From Thermothielavioides terrestris NRRL 8126 (Eukaryota > Ascomycota > Sordariomycetes > Sordariales > Chaetomiaceae): a DNA stretch of 64,000 bases. Every line of letters begins with the position of its first letter. Positions within the stretch are counted from its first letter, which is position 1. Location of the stretch: assembly GCF_000226115.1 (NCBI RefSeq), contig NC_016460.1, positions 2,728,001 through 2,792,000 of the forward strand, read 5' to 3'. Under the pieces are notes generated by a model, which worked only from the letters and a program-made list of their open reading frames with translations, did not search any database and had not been told where the DNA came from. Shown piece by piece: positions 23,918 to 36,035 of the stretch. Position numbers and translations under genes: made by a program.

Positions 23918-25094
23918 CTGCGGGCGGAGATGGAAAGACTGGGGCCAATGAATTGGAGAAGCCGCAAGATAGTCAAACGCGAGGGACACTCCGACGGACC
24001 ACAAGCTGGGTCTCCGGCGGAGGGAGGAAGTTCCACCGGAACAGCCAAGCAAGCGCCCACATTATACTTATAAAGCCGGGGCAGAAACATGTTTCCTGAT
24101 CCGGCAACAGAAAAAGAATCCCTGACCTCACCTTTCACATTTCTCCTGCCCAGCCGGGCCGGCAATACACCTACTCTTCGCCTTGGCGCATGTTGTACAA
24201 GCCCTGGGTCCCTTCAGGGGCTTATTTGCCGTGTCCATCGCCCGTCAGGTCTAGTGTCCACGCTAGCTGGCCCGTACCGAGCTGCTGGGTCGTTGTGCTG
24301 CATGCAGTGTGGGCTGGTGTGATGGGGTAAGGATGCCCGTCCGGATCGGAGACGGGGACGGGGCGTTCCCAAATGGCAGGAAAGCCGGCGGGTGAGATGG
24401 CCTGAAAGTGGGACGGACAGCCCTGGCGCAACTCGTTGTCACTTCACTGATGGGAATAAGAGACAAGGGAAGAACTCAACCGAGTCCCATGTGTTGTGGG
24501 CGTGTGTGTGTACGGGCGTGTATGTCAAGACTTGATGATGGGAAATAAAGAGAGTCCGAGATGTCTCCCTCGCTCTGCCTGTTCCTCAGTCTCACCAATA
24601 GAACGAAATCGACGAGGTTGTGAAGGTGAAGCGAATATGATCTGAATGGAATACCCAGGCAGGTGAGACTCGGAACAGAAAAGCAGGGGACAGACAAAAG
24701 GAACGAGCTCGCCCGTAGTCGTCATACAGCAATGAACAAGCTTACGTCTTCGGATTTTCGCAGCAGCCAGATTCGCCTACATCGCCGGCAAGCGGAATAC
24801 CGCCAGCCTGGACGAGACTGCACCCTGCGGTGACTTACACGTCTCTGAGGGCGGGCTTGGGATGGAACGGAGAGTCTGTCTTCTCCTGCTCCGTTGGACC
24901 GGATTCAGATAAATCACTCCGGCTCCGTTCCTGTGGGGCCTTGGTCGGTGAAGCGGGCCACGCGGATTGGGCGAAGCAAGGGGCGACACGCTCCCCCTGC
25001 GTTCCAACTAAACCTTCGGCCGGGGTTGACACGTCCGAAGTTGGACGGCGTCAGCCGGGAAGGAAGGCATGGGATGCTTCGCGGAACGGCGGCA
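23918..25094. other. Intergenic: upstream of the transcription-factor gene
   Basis: About 1.2 kb of GC-balanced unique sequence between the transcription factor and the MULE. I searched it for the missing CxxC half of the zinc cluster and found none. Several short minus-strand open frames exist, one (25032-24835) ending near a GTAAGT donor-like site, but none has recognisable similarity. No RNA gene seen. Confidence 0.4.
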
Positions 25095-25102
25095 CGACGG
25101 CA
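25095..25102. repeat. Candidate 8-bp target-site duplication, left copy (MULE)
   Basis: CGACGGCA directly precedes the left inverted repeat and recurs at 51844-51851 directly after the right one. The wider flanks also share CGACGGCACGAC because the inverted repeat itself starts CGAC, so the exact length depends on where the repeat end is set. Confidence 0.75.
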
Positions 25103-25216
25103 CGACCTTTTTAAATCCACTACGCAGATTTTTTATTTCCACTACCCACCAGGGACAGTCCGTGCGCCCCCACCAAAATTTTGTAGCGCACATCGCCACG
25201 CTCCCTATCCGGCATA
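25103..25216 (+). repeat. MULE left terminal inverted repeat (114 bp)
   Basis: It starts CGACCTTTTTAAATCCAC and ends in CTATCCGGCATA. It matches the reverse complement of 51730-51843 with a small number of differences, nearly all transitions. Confidence 0.9.
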
Positions 25217-25539
25217 CCGCTATAGGAATTGCTATAAATCGACGATGTTACTGATGCTGTTGAAGCGCCTAGAAAATATAGAACTGGCTAAAAAGCTTAA
25301 AAATGCAATAAAATCAGCGTTGCAACTAGAAATACTGCCCCTATTGACCGCCTTGCCCACCTACGCCTAGCGCTTTGCCCTATATGCCTTACACGCCCTG
25401 TAGCGCCTACGTTCTTGGCTATCCTAGAGTTTCTTACGTGCTATACAGCGCCGGCTCGCTATAGAAAATGAAGCTATAGATAGTTAGCCTCGCCTGCAGA
25501 TATAGTAAATCCTTGGTAGTTTAACATGCCTACCCTACG

Positions 25540-25830
25540 TGCCTAGCCATCCTAGCGATCCTTATATATCTTACGGCGCTAGCGTTCTTTGCGTACCTTG
25601 TAGCGCCTATATGCCTAGCTATTCTAGCGTTCCTTACATACCTTATAGCGCCTACGTGCCTAGCTATCCTAGCGTTCTTTACGTGCCTTGTAGCGCCTAT
25701 GTGCCTAGCTATCTCAGCGTTCCTTATGTACCTTATGGCGCCAACGTTCCTTATATACCTTACGGCGCCTACGTGCCTAGCTATCCTAGAGTTCCTTACG
25801 AGCTATACGGCGCCTACGTGCTATACTAGA
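25540..25830. repeat. Degenerate 45-bp tandem repeat in the MULE left arm
   Basis: About six units based on TGCCTAGCTATCCTAGCGTT plus CCTTAYRYACCTTAYRGCGCC. On the plus strand they translate as a 15-residue PSY..VPY.PY.AYV repeat, including a short 9-residue unit. The repeat lies near the 3' end of the transposase region, so the plus-strand reading is probably a by-product of the repeat rather than a gene. Confidence 0.75.
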
Positions 25831-25839
25831 TCTATAAAC

Positions 25840-26780
25840 TAAATGGTAGCAACGTAAGCTGTAACGACTAGGCCTAGGAGAAAGTAGCTAACTACTATTT
25901 TATTACCTATAGTTCTGCCTCTTTTTTAGCAAGCTTTTTAGCCACTATTGGCCTCTTTGTCCTCTTCGTTATACAAAGCGGCTTATCGTAGAAGCGGTCC
26001 TATCTAACACTGGCGCTAATGCCCTAACCCTAGGGTCTTAGAACGCCCTCCTCTTATAATATATAAGCCTCGTTAGGCAAAGGTTATAAGCTGTTTTTAA
26101 TAGTATACTACCGCCTATTAACGACTTTCTTAGGATTAGCCTCTTATAGAATAGCTTCGATATTAGGATTAAACGGCTAATATAGTTAGCAATATATATA
26201 AAAACCTAATCTTCGAAGACTAACCTATTCCAACTAGAGCTACCAATGCTAGTCGATATCCTATAGCTCCAACTATATAGCGGTATATATCTTAGCCAAT
26301 ATCTTATACTTATAAAGAAGGCTATATTACCGCCTCTATACGCCTAAGCAATCTTCTGGGACCTAGCTCTCCTTAAACGCCTTCTTAGTAGCTTTAATAT
26401 AGCGATTAAAAAGGAGGAAGACCTTGAAGTATACCTTATACCTTAACTGTAGAAGAATAGTGTATATATACTTTGTAAGCTTCTTAACCTTCTTTTAATA
26501 TAGCTTTACCCTATAATTCTCCTTCAACTAGGCTAAGGTCGTTTCAATCGTGGTTAACAATGTGTTTAAGTAGATATTATAGTTCTTAATAGAGGCTTTA
26601 AGTATACCGTAGGCGTCTTCGATATAAGCAGTTGCTTAAATACTGTAATTACAATAGTTTTTCGTCGAATACTAGGCGAATTTAGCATAGAGAGGGAGAT
26701 AAACGTTGTAAACATAGTCGACGAGAGCTAGATAGGGGTAAAAAGAAATAACCAAGGCTAAATATAGCTAAACTTACTAG
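25840..26780 (-). pseudogene. MULE transposase remnant, C-terminal part
   Basis: Minus-strand translation near 26,581-26,640 gives YIEDAYGILKASIKNYN followed by a helix-forming LLTTIETTLAQLKENY. This corresponds to the RVEGxHxxLKxxL segment of MULE transposases, with RIP explaining His to Tyr. It continues the frame interrupted by the copia element at the GCTAG duplication. Not functional; the downstream end is unclear. Confidence 0.65.
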
Positions 26781-26785
26781 GCTAG

Positions 26786-26967
26786 TAAGAAGAGCAGCGA
26801 AGTGGGGCTATGCAGGATGCAGAGACATGTGTATTGAGAGAGGTGCTCCTCTCATACAGAGTGGGAGGAGCATCGAGGTCTATATACATATATGGGCAGA
26901 GCTGGCATATGCCCTCTGAGTGGAAGGAGCTTAGCAGATAGAGTTATATACGCACTAGCTCGCGACA
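26786..26967 (-). repeat. 182-bp LTR (3' LTR of copia element)
   Basis: It runs from TAAGAAGAGCAGCG to GCTCGCGACA and is less RIP-altered than its partner at 49665-49846. The differences are C/T and G/A transitions. Confidence 0.92.
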
Positions 26968-27480
26968 CACCCCCTAGACAGACTCTTAGGAAGCTGTCTG
27001 TGGACACGTATACTGGGCACTGACTCATAAGCTCGCATCGCCAAGCGCATTGAACTGTGGCATTGCCATGCCATTGTAGGGCGATACGCTACTGCCTACG
27101 TCGGCGAACTGCATGTTGCATTGAATGCGGCTAGATTCAGGGGTGTCATTGTTAACATCTAGGGGCATTATTGTTAAGATTATTGTAAACGCTATTGATC
27201 GCAGTGTACACATTTCCCAATCGTATAGCGCGTTTTATTCCTATCTTCTATTCTAGTACACCATTGATATATATCTCGAAACGTACCACGTTGATTATAG
27301 GAGCAAGTTATACAATTGAGTATTACGATCATTCGTGTATATACTATTGTAGCTATTGTTGCCCAATGTTATAAATGTATACCCGCCATTGTCGCCTATT
27401 GCTATATTCGCGCTACGTAGACAATACTACAATGCTATAGGCCAGTTGATAGCTATACTCCTAGAAGTATTTAATTATAA
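26968..27480. other. Lightly mutated stretch inside the copia 3' region
   Basis: About 500 bases in which CA and TG dinucleotides are still common, unlike the surrounding DNA. Repeated themes such as ATTGTTA and GCATTG occur. No long frame was recognised; a 62-residue minus-strand frame at 27025-27213 is not persuasive. Confidence 0.45.
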
Positions 27481-27589
27481 TAAGTATACTTTAAACTATC
27501 TCCTAAACTCTTCCTTTATAGACTATAAGCAATAGTAGCAATATTAGCAACAACAACAATATCAATAACAACAATAGCTATACCGTCTA

Positions 27590-28518
27590 CTACCTACCTC
27601 ACCGCTCTTAAGAAGGCCTACGCCGCCAAGGCGGCTAAGAATAAGCCTCCCCTGCTCCTAGCTATTCCCACTAAGGCTAGCGCTAACGCTAGTAAGAAAT
27701 AAGTATACTATAGTTTACCTAACTAGCGTAGTATATATATCTACTTCTCTAATACTTATAGTAGGACCCCTACTACGCCTAAGACCCTTGCTACGCCGAA
27801 GACCCCCTCTAAGTATATAGCGCCCCTTTCCTCCTCCTCCTCTTCCTTTGAAGAGGAGGAGGAGGGCGCCCTAAGAGAGGAGCCCTACCTAGGCTACCTT
27901 AAGTCCGCTATATATAACAAGAGCAATAGGGAGTACTAGGAGGCCTCTAGCAAAGTAGTCTAATATATACGCTATATATATAGCAAGAAGTACTGCCCTA
28001 TATAAGTATATTAATATAGTTAGTAGGCGTACTATACTGATAGAGTAGTCCTAACAATATCCTCTATATCGCTAAGCAGTTCCTAGCTATAATATAAGGG
28101 CGCTAAGCGCCTAAGCTAAACCTTATAAATAACAAATAAAATAATAAAGGAAAGGTACTATTTTAACTATATATAGTAGAACTAAAAGAACCTATATACT
28201 ACACTACGTACCCTTCTTACTATAGAGGGTAAGGACACCGACGCCAACGATAACAACGACAATAACGATAACAACGAGGAGCGTACGCCTATGCTCGCTA
28301 AGGGCAAGGGCAAAGGCAAGGCAAAGGCGGCTATACCTACTAAGAAGTCTAAGAAGGCTAAGAAGGCTAAGAAGAAAGAGAGTAAGGAGGAGGACAAGGA
28401 TAAGGATAAAGATAAGGAGGAGGCTACTCTAGGCGTTGACCTAGAGGCACTAGCGTATAGTATAGTAGCGACGGTACTCGCTATACTCACCTTTAAGAAG
28501 AAGAAAGGTAGTAAGTAG
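27590..28518 (+). pseudogene. Antisense Lys-rich open frame in the copia 3' region
   Basis: One plus-strand frame, opposite to copia pol, runs to TAG at 28516-28518. Its breaks are TAA/TAG codons that fit RIP of CAA, CAG or TGG. It begins ALKKAYAAKAAKNKPP, then a Pro/Thr stretch (TPTTPKTLATPKTP), a Ser run followed by EEEEEGALREE, a middle with YLKSAIYNKSNREY, a Lys-rich block (GKGKGKAKAA, KKSKKAKKAKKK) and a C-terminal hydrophobic segment YSIVATVLAILTF before KKKK. Sequence before about 27,590 has poly-Gln or poly-Asn character depending on frame. I do not recognise it; the intact ATG at 28291 leaves only 75 residues. Confidence 0.5.
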
Positions 28519-28649
28519 TTCTATATTTTTATTTATTGTTTTATAGGTATAGGCACCCCCTAATTTATTTTATACTAGTATATACTCTTATTTTTAGTTT
28601 ATTTTTATTTATACTTTATATTCCTATCCCCTAGATCGTCTCTCTAAAC

Positions 28650-28733
28650 TATATAATGTATATTCTATAGGTTAAGGAGCTCCCTAAAGTGTTTAAACTT
28701 CTAGCGAGTCAATACCTTAGTAAGCCTATTTAT
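28650..28733 (-). pseudogene. Copia pol remnant, C-terminal end
   Basis: Reading right to left, INRLTKVLTR.KFKHFRELLNL matches the conserved end of copia polyproteins (D.LTK.L....F..F..LL.L). The gypsy copy 2 insertion separates it from the rest of pol, which resumes at 36290. Confidence 0.75.
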
Positions 28734-28982
28734 TGTTATAGACCAGGCTATACCTAGGCTAAGTATATAGGGCTGCGCCTAGGATCTATAGCGGCCCTAG
28801 AACGGACCTGTAGCGGGCCTGCCTTACGCCCAGAATAACGTTGGTCCGAACCTATTTCGTAAGCCCCTAAAAAACTTTGTATATAGGGACCATAGCCTAT
28901 ACTTCTCCTTTTTCCTTCTTTAAGGTAGTTGAATAGAACATTGTACACTTATCTATAGACGCTATAAGGCCAATACATTATA
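28734..28982 (+). repeat. 249-bp LTR (5' LTR of gypsy copy 2)
   Basis: It begins TGTTATAGACCAGG and ends at 28982. It matches 36036-36284 and the copy 1 LTRs. AAGGTAGTTGAA at 28922-28933 is complementary to the primer-binding site just outside the LTR. Confidence 0.92.
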
Positions 28983-28983
28983 G

Positions 28984-28995
28984 TTCAACTACCTT
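28984..28995 (+). promoter_or_regulatory. Self-priming primer-binding site of the gypsy element
   Basis: TTCAACTACCTT directly after the 5' LTR is the exact reverse complement of AAGGTAGTTGAA inside the LTR (28922-28933). The Tf1 element of fission yeast primes reverse transcription by folding the 5' end of its own mRNA onto such a site. Copy 1 has the same site (18703-18714, minus). Confidence 0.7.
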
Positions 28996-28999
28996 TATA

Positions 29000-31900
29000 T
29001 AAATAGAGCAGCTATTGCTTCTAAATATAGACGAGAGTAGTACGCTAGGCGTTTCGACATTGGTATTGAATAGGCTAGATACTATTATAAACAACCTAGG
29101 CGTCCTATAGGTCCTAGACCTAGATTAGGTCTATAAACACTTCCAACTCTTATAGAAGACAATTATATACTAGAACGTAACTATTAAAGAACTTTGTATA
29201 GCCTAGATTGCTATAGCTTAGACTATAAACGCCTCTATAGTAGCTAACGCCCTAGCTTCGACGACTAGGGCTATAGCTCTAGCAGCTCCCTAGATATAGT
29301 GGAAGCGCCTCCCTATAGGACAACCTTTCGATAGTAAAAAGGAGCTTTTTACTATTTAGAAGGCTATAATAGTATATATCCTAATAGTAGACTAAGACTT
29401 TATTAGAGGTCTCTACAACTAGTAGATATTCATTTAAAAGAACTTTAGCTAAGAGGTCTAGGCTAAGGTTATAGCCTTTTATAAGTTAAGAGGACCTAGC
29501 TATAACTACGACCTAAGAACGTTTCTTAAGTATCTTATAACAGTCTATATAGACTTCTATAAGTAGGTTATAGCTTTAATAAAGCTAGATATACTTCGTT
29601 AAAGAGACAATAAGCTATTCTCCTCCTTTATTATTTACTTCGAAGTAAAGCTATCGAAAGCTAAAGGACTTAATTAAAGTAACAAGGTACAACTTATTAA
29701 ACTATAACGATACCTCTTTCTAAAGTTGAAGTATATTATAGTAGAACGAGAGGTCTTATAGAACAACTATACTATAGCTATTACGAAATATTATAAGATT
29801 ACTACTGACCTAGAGGCCTTCTATCTAGAGGAACGACACTAATAGTCCTAGGGTAAGCGACCTAGGCCTAATATAGATATAGAGAAGGATATAGATAAAG
29901 ATATACCGATAACCGGGATCAATATAATCTATATTGCTCTAGCCTAAGGGGGAGCTAACAGAGGTTATAGAAGAAAGTAGTAGTAGAATAGAGGAAAATA
30001 AAGTATAAATACACTATAAACGAAGTAGGTAAACAACGAAGTATATATAGTACACTAATAAGCTAGAGCCTATATCCATTGTAGGCGCTAGAGCTACTTT
30101 ATAGCTACCTATCCCTTCGCCCTAGCTAAGAGACTAGCTCCTTAGGTCGATATTAACAAGTTAGAGGCTAAGGAATAGGTAGAGGAGGACTCTCTCTTTA
30201 AGGAAGAGGAAGGAAAAGAGTAGCCCCTATACAAAGTCTTATATAAGGGCTAAAAGGACCTAGCCACTTATAAAATAAGTTTATAGAGATTAGAGAAAGA
30301 ATAGATAAGCCTCCTTTTCTTATCTTTATTTTCTTAAACTCCTCTAGTTTTATAAACGTATAAATAGATAGTAGGTACTAGAGCTATAAAGCTATTAGCA
30401 AAAGAGTATATTAGAGATTAAAGATTAAGTAAATAAGCTTATTAACTCTCTATACCCTAGGTATAGTAGTTAAAGGGGTATAAATTATAAAGAAAATTAT
30501 ATATATCGCCTATATTATAATAGATATCGATAGGTAGATTAATACTACTATATTCTATATAGTCCTAGAGCTAGTCTACAACGTTATATTAGAGCTCCTT
30601 TAGATAAACTATTGTAGGATTATACTAGACCTAGCTAATAAGGTCTTTACTATTAATTTATAAAGTAGCCTATAAATATATAAATGCTCCTTATAGTAGA
30701 AAGAAACTAATACTACCTTAGTTATAAGTATAGTATTCGTAGGTATAGCCTACAAAGTATAAAGGAAGAAGTCTAAAGGGGTATAAGATATATTCCTCGT
30801 TACTAGTATCTACGAAATAACTACTATATTAGGAGCAGCTATCTCCTAGCCTAATGCCGACCTAGACCCGAAGGTCGCTTTGCTAGAGGAGCTATATAAC
30901 TTCGCTAACCTCTTTGACAAAGAGAAAGCGAATAGCCTACCCCTTTATTAGAAGGAGGCCAACTATTATATCTATCTTAAGATAGGCTTAGATAGAAAAC
31001 CTTTTAAGCTTCTATAGGGACCTTTATATAATATACTAAAGGACTACCTCCTAGAGATTCGAAAATAGGTTGTAGACCTATTGGATAAAAGATAGATTTA
31101 GGTAAGCTCCTTATTAATAATCGCCCTAATCCTTTTTATAAAGAAGCTAGAAGGAGGATAAAGGTTCTATATAGACTACTAAGCTCTAAATAAGATTACT
31201 AAGTAGAACTAGTATATACTCCCCTTAATTAAAGAGACTCTTTAGTCCCTAGCTAGGGCTAAATAGCTTATAAAGCTAGACGTTAGAGCTACGTTCTATT
31301 ATATCTAGATAGCTAAGGGGGATAAGTACCTTATAGCGTTTTATATAAGGTTTAGACTATTTAAATAGCTAGTCTACCCCTTTAGGCTTATAGATACTCT
31401 TATAACGTTCTAGAGATATATTAACAACGCCCTTAGTCTAATGCTAAGAGACTATATAACGATATATCTTAACGACGTCTTAGTATACTTAAACAAAAGT
31501 CGAAAGGACTATATAAAGAAGGTATATAAGGTCCTCTAAAGACTAAGGGACGTAGGCCTCAACCTAGACTTTAAGAAATATATATTTGTAGTAAAGGAAA
31601 TTAAATATCTAAGGTATATTATAGAGGTAAAGGTCTATATCTACCTTAACCCTAAGAAGATTAAAGCTATTTGTAAATAGGAGGCGCTTTATAAGGTCTA
31701 AAAAGTATAGAGCTTCCTAGGATTCGTTAATTTCTATTGTAACTTTATCCTTAACTTCTTTAAAAAGGCGGCTCTACTAATATGCTTTACCTATAAAAAT
31801 GTCCTATTCCACTTAGGCAAAGAGGAATAGGAAGCCTTCAATATGTTTAAGGCTACATTTATATCGGAGCCGATCTTCGCCTAGTAGGACCCTAAGAGGG

Positions 31901-33920
31901 AAACGATTATAGAAGTAGACTATTCTAATATAGTATTTAACGAATATTTGTCTTAATAGGGAGAGGACAGGGTTCTCTACCCTATAGCCTACTACTTTAT
32001 AAAGCTAAGCTCTATTAAACGCAATTATACTATCTATAATAAAGAGCTATTAGCTATTATCTCTTACTTTAAAGCCTAATTAATAGAGCTCTAGAGCGTA
32101 GCGGCCCCCTTTACTATCCTAACTAACTATAAGAACCTTAAGTACTTTATCTAGCTATATCTAATTAATAAACAATAGGCCTAATAGATAGAGACGCTTT
32201 CCCTATTCAACTTCAAGCTAAAGTACTAGCTAGGATCCTAGGCCTTATACCCTAATATACTTTCTTAGTGTAAACAGGACGAGCCTAAAGATAGCTAGTG
32301 TATCGCCTAGCTACTCCCTCTGATCAAAGTATATTAGACTAGTGTATAGAAGGAGGCTAAGTTACCTATAGGAGAAATGCTCTTCGAAGATAAGTAGCTC
32401 GCTACCCTATAGGATAAAGGTATTGTCGGAAACGAGTACTACGCTTATTAGCTCTAAGCTGTTCGAGACGGAGCCTAGAAGTTTCTAAAGGAGGCGAACG
32501 TAGTATAGACCTAGATTATAGACTACTCCTTTAATATATAAGGCGTACTCTAGTTCTATAGCTGTCTTTAGCTCCCTATATAAGAGCCTTTAACTATTAT
32601 AATCATCTAGTAGATCTATAACTCGGTTATATTAAGATACCTAGGGCGTAATAAACTATTTAAAATACTTTAGAGAGATTACTACTAGGACCTTATATTG
32701 TCTAACGTAAAGCAGTTCGTTAGGAACTACAATTAGTGCTACTAGAGCAAAATCTCTTAACAACTATGTCAAAGGCTTTTACAACCTTTGCCTATCCCTA
32801 ATTGCTTTTAAAAGTAGATCTCTATTGACTTTATAACCGACCTTCCTACAAAGGATAAAAGGGCGCCTAGCTACCTTATAGTAATTACCGACTATCTCTC
32901 TAAGTATATATAGCTTAAAGCAATATATTCGATAGAAGTAGAAAAGTATACCCTTCAGTTCTATAATATATAGTAGCGCTTTTATAGGTTCCTAATTTAA
33001 ATTATAACCGACTGTAGACCGGACTAGCTAAGTAGGTTCTAGACTATACTATATAAAGTAGTAGAGGTAGAGCAGCTCCTATCGACATTTTACTATCTCT
33101 AGACGAATAGAGGGACAAAGTAGGTTAATCAAAAGGTATAGGCGATCCTCTAAATCTTCGTTTCCTTTGTATAGTACAACTAGCTTAAATATCTCTTAGC
33201 CTACTAATTTACATTTAACAATAGAGACTTGTCTATAACCAAAGTAAGTCCGAACTACCTCCTCTATAGGTTCAATATAAGTCCTATACAATTTATTACA
33301 ATTTCGACAACGCCTATAGCCTCCTTAGAAGGCTATACTACTAAGTTCCTCCGCTATCTAAAGGAAAGAATAGAGTAGACCTAAGTAGCTATTGTATATA
33401 TATAGCAGTAGTAGTAGACAAATATAAACCGCTCTTATCGTTTAGCTAAGCAGTTCTAAATTAGAGACAAGGTATAGCTCTCCCTATATAATATAAAGAT
33501 AAACCGCCCTAATAAGAAGCTCGACTAGCTAAATACTAAATATAAGGTAGTTATAGTATCTACCCTTTTAACGGTAACGCTCAATATACTAAATGGCCTA
33601 TACCTAACCTTCTATATTAACCTAGTTGAGCGAATAGCCTTTGACCTACTCCCTTTATAGAAAGTTACAAATAAGCGACTAGACCTTATATAGATTATAT
33701 TGGAAGAGGGTGTTCCCTAGTAAGAGTATAGGGTAGAGGCGATCTTTAAAGCTTAGAATATAAGGAGGAGGGGGAACAACCGCAATATATACGTTAAGTA
33801 GGTAGATTATAATAAACCAATATAGGAGCCTTTAAAGAACTTCTTAGATACTACTATACTTAACAAGTTTAAGTAGGAATAGAGAGATATATAGTACAAC
33901 GATAGGCTAGTATCGAACTA
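29000..33920 (+). pseudogene. Gypsy copy 2 gag-pol remnant (chromovirus)
   Basis: RIP stops break the frame throughout, but landmarks appear in the Ty3/gypsy order. A CCHC zinc knuckle is at about 30069-30112 (read YIHCRR.SYFIATY, with C and H altered). The RT motif IYLNDVLVY is at 31462-31488 (YLDD with Asp to Asn). The RNase H start EVDYSN is at about 31910-31927. The integrase zinc-binding end FVRN.NQCYQSK is near 32,710-32,760 and the core start IDFITDLP near 32,823-32,847. A chromodomain-like end (VEAIFKAQNIRRRG, VDYNKPI.EPLKNF) is at about 33730-33850. The chromodomain places it among chromoviruses. Confidence 0.75.
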
Positions 33921-34087
33921 AAGAAGGAAAGGGAAACGTTATATTCGTATATAAACTACCCTATAAAGACTAATAATATAGATAAATACAACTACCTAAG
34001 TATAAAGAAACTACAATATATCTGAGTTTAGTTACCTTTCTAAAACTAAATAGAATATAGCTATATATGAAAAGACAATAAGACGTA

Positions 34088-35108
34088 TAAGTAGCGCTAT
34101 CTACTTTAGCTTTATAACAGGTCCTATATCTAGTAGATCCTTCTCCTTATCCTTAAATAGGTATATAGGCAAGGCAAGTATATATAGGGGCGGAATAGGC
34201 GTATAAGGGGTATACAACAAGGGTAGTATATACGTTTAATAGGTATATAAAACATCCTCTATAGGGGAGGACAAGCGTCGTCTATAGTATAGGTCGTAGA
34301 GGGACACGTATATATAGGGTAAGTAGCGGGGGTAGGACCTCTAAGCGGTATAGATAGGTAAAGGGGAGGTAAGTATAATAACGTACTCTACAAAGTATAA
34401 ATTCGTCTTAAAGACAGTTATTTGAAACTATACTATAGTATAGACAACCTCTATAATACGCCGATTCTCCTACTAAGAGGAATTAAGATGTTATATTATA
34501 TACTTGATAAAGTGACTATATTACTATATAGTGAGATTATCCTAAGGAGTCTAGTATAGAACTAAGGCTCTTCGCTAACTTAAAGTCGAAGGCGTAGGGG
34601 AGGTGACTAGGAGTATATTAAAGGCGAAGACAGAGCGTGCTAAAGATTAGTATATAAGGGCTATACTAATTGCGCTATAGAAGCTACGTATAAAGGCGAT
34701 AAATAGCGTCTTTAAAATAGTGTAGTAGACTAGCTCGATTTTAGTTTTCTTATAAATAGGCTCTACAATAGCTTTATTATTGATATAGAATTTAATTAGA
34801 CGTTTTAAGCTAGTATATAGAGAGGGGTTAGTCGCCTAGAGTGCCGAATCCTAGTAGCACTTAGTATATAACTTAGTATACTCTATATAGCTCTCTCTAT
34901 ATTCTTAGATATATTTGACGAAGTTACTATATATAAGCCGCTCAACGTAGTTTAGATAGATGTCCCTTTCCTCTTTAGGAAGGGCATTATCCTTATCGTC
35001 TAAGTTACCTTCGACAATATAGCTACTAATAGCGTAGTAAAAGGAGTTATTACAATTATTACAATTCTATCTAAGACACTATTAGCTTTTAGCCCAAGGC
35101 TAAAGTAG
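34088..35108 (-). pseudogene. Antisense open frame between gypsy pol and 3' LTR (copy 2)
   Basis: Counterpart of 12590-13610. The minus-strand reading shares LPKEERDIYLNYVERLIYSNF, ESYIEYTKLYTKCY, SLKRLIKFYINNKAIVEP and YTILKTLFIAFIRSFYSAIS with copy 1, again broken only at RIP-type stop codons. The best-read part ends near FAFNILLVTSPTPST at about 34,570. Unknown function; the bounds are carried over from alignment with copy 1. Confidence 0.5.
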
Positions 35109-36035
35109 GCTCAACAAGGGATAATGTATATTATAGTCCTAGTTGTCGTCTCCTCTAGGACAACGTCCCTCTCTATTGCTATTAAAGAAAGTAACTATAG
35201 CTAATATTCTAGAGGGTATAGACAAGAACGAAACAAATAAGTTTTAAAAATATATCGCTATTATAAAGAGAATAGAAAGCTATTATAGAGGTCAAAGTAA
35301 ATAGACGAGATATATATAGGACGTATATATAAAGGAAATAGTAGGAAGCTAAGTGTATATAAGGAGAGAGAGTTATAAGAATAAACTAGGTATATAGTAG
35401 GTTCTTATTAGGTTTACGTTAAAGTTGAAGTAGTAGCGTTATAGATATAGAATAGTTGTATAAAACAATAATAGATATTATCGACGGGACGTAGAACGAA
35501 CGTACAACGAAAATAGCGTAGGCGATATAGGCGTTGCTATATATAAGAAGGTTAAGAAATAGATATAAAATAGAGACGAGGTAGGAAGAGCTAATACGTA
35601 GAGAGGATAGAGGATAGGAATACGAAGAAGAGATAGAGGTATATAGTAGAAGCGAGAAGAAAACGTAGGGTACAAAGTTTATAGAGGAGGAGAGGGTTTT
35701 AATAGTATAAGAGGGGGCTAGGTCGTACGCAATTAATAGGTACGCCTAGTACAACGTAATTACAATATATGAATATATAAAGCGGGGAAGGGCTAATTAG
35801 CGGCTTACTAAGGTGATGTAAACAAACAACTTAAGCCTAGGCAATAGAATAACTATAAACGGCAAGGCCTTAGTAGGCAACTACGCTAGGCTATTCTAAT
35901 AACGAGGTAGACGCTATACAACTGAGCGGTAGGTGCTAGCGTCTATTATAGCTAGCGCTATACTAGACCTAAACTACGCTCGATATAGTATTATATATAC
36001 TCTAATTCAACTGCTTAATAGGGCAAGGGGGGGTA

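Noticed and set aside
25540..25830. CRISPR-like array of regularly spaced repeats
   Set aside because: Units are contiguous degenerate tandem repeats with no unique spacers, in a eukaryotic transposon arm.
28182..28490. Minus-strand 102-residue Ser/Leu-rich membrane-like protein
   Set aside because: It is the complement of the Lys-rich antisense frame; SLSL runs arise from reverse-complemented Lys/Asp codons.
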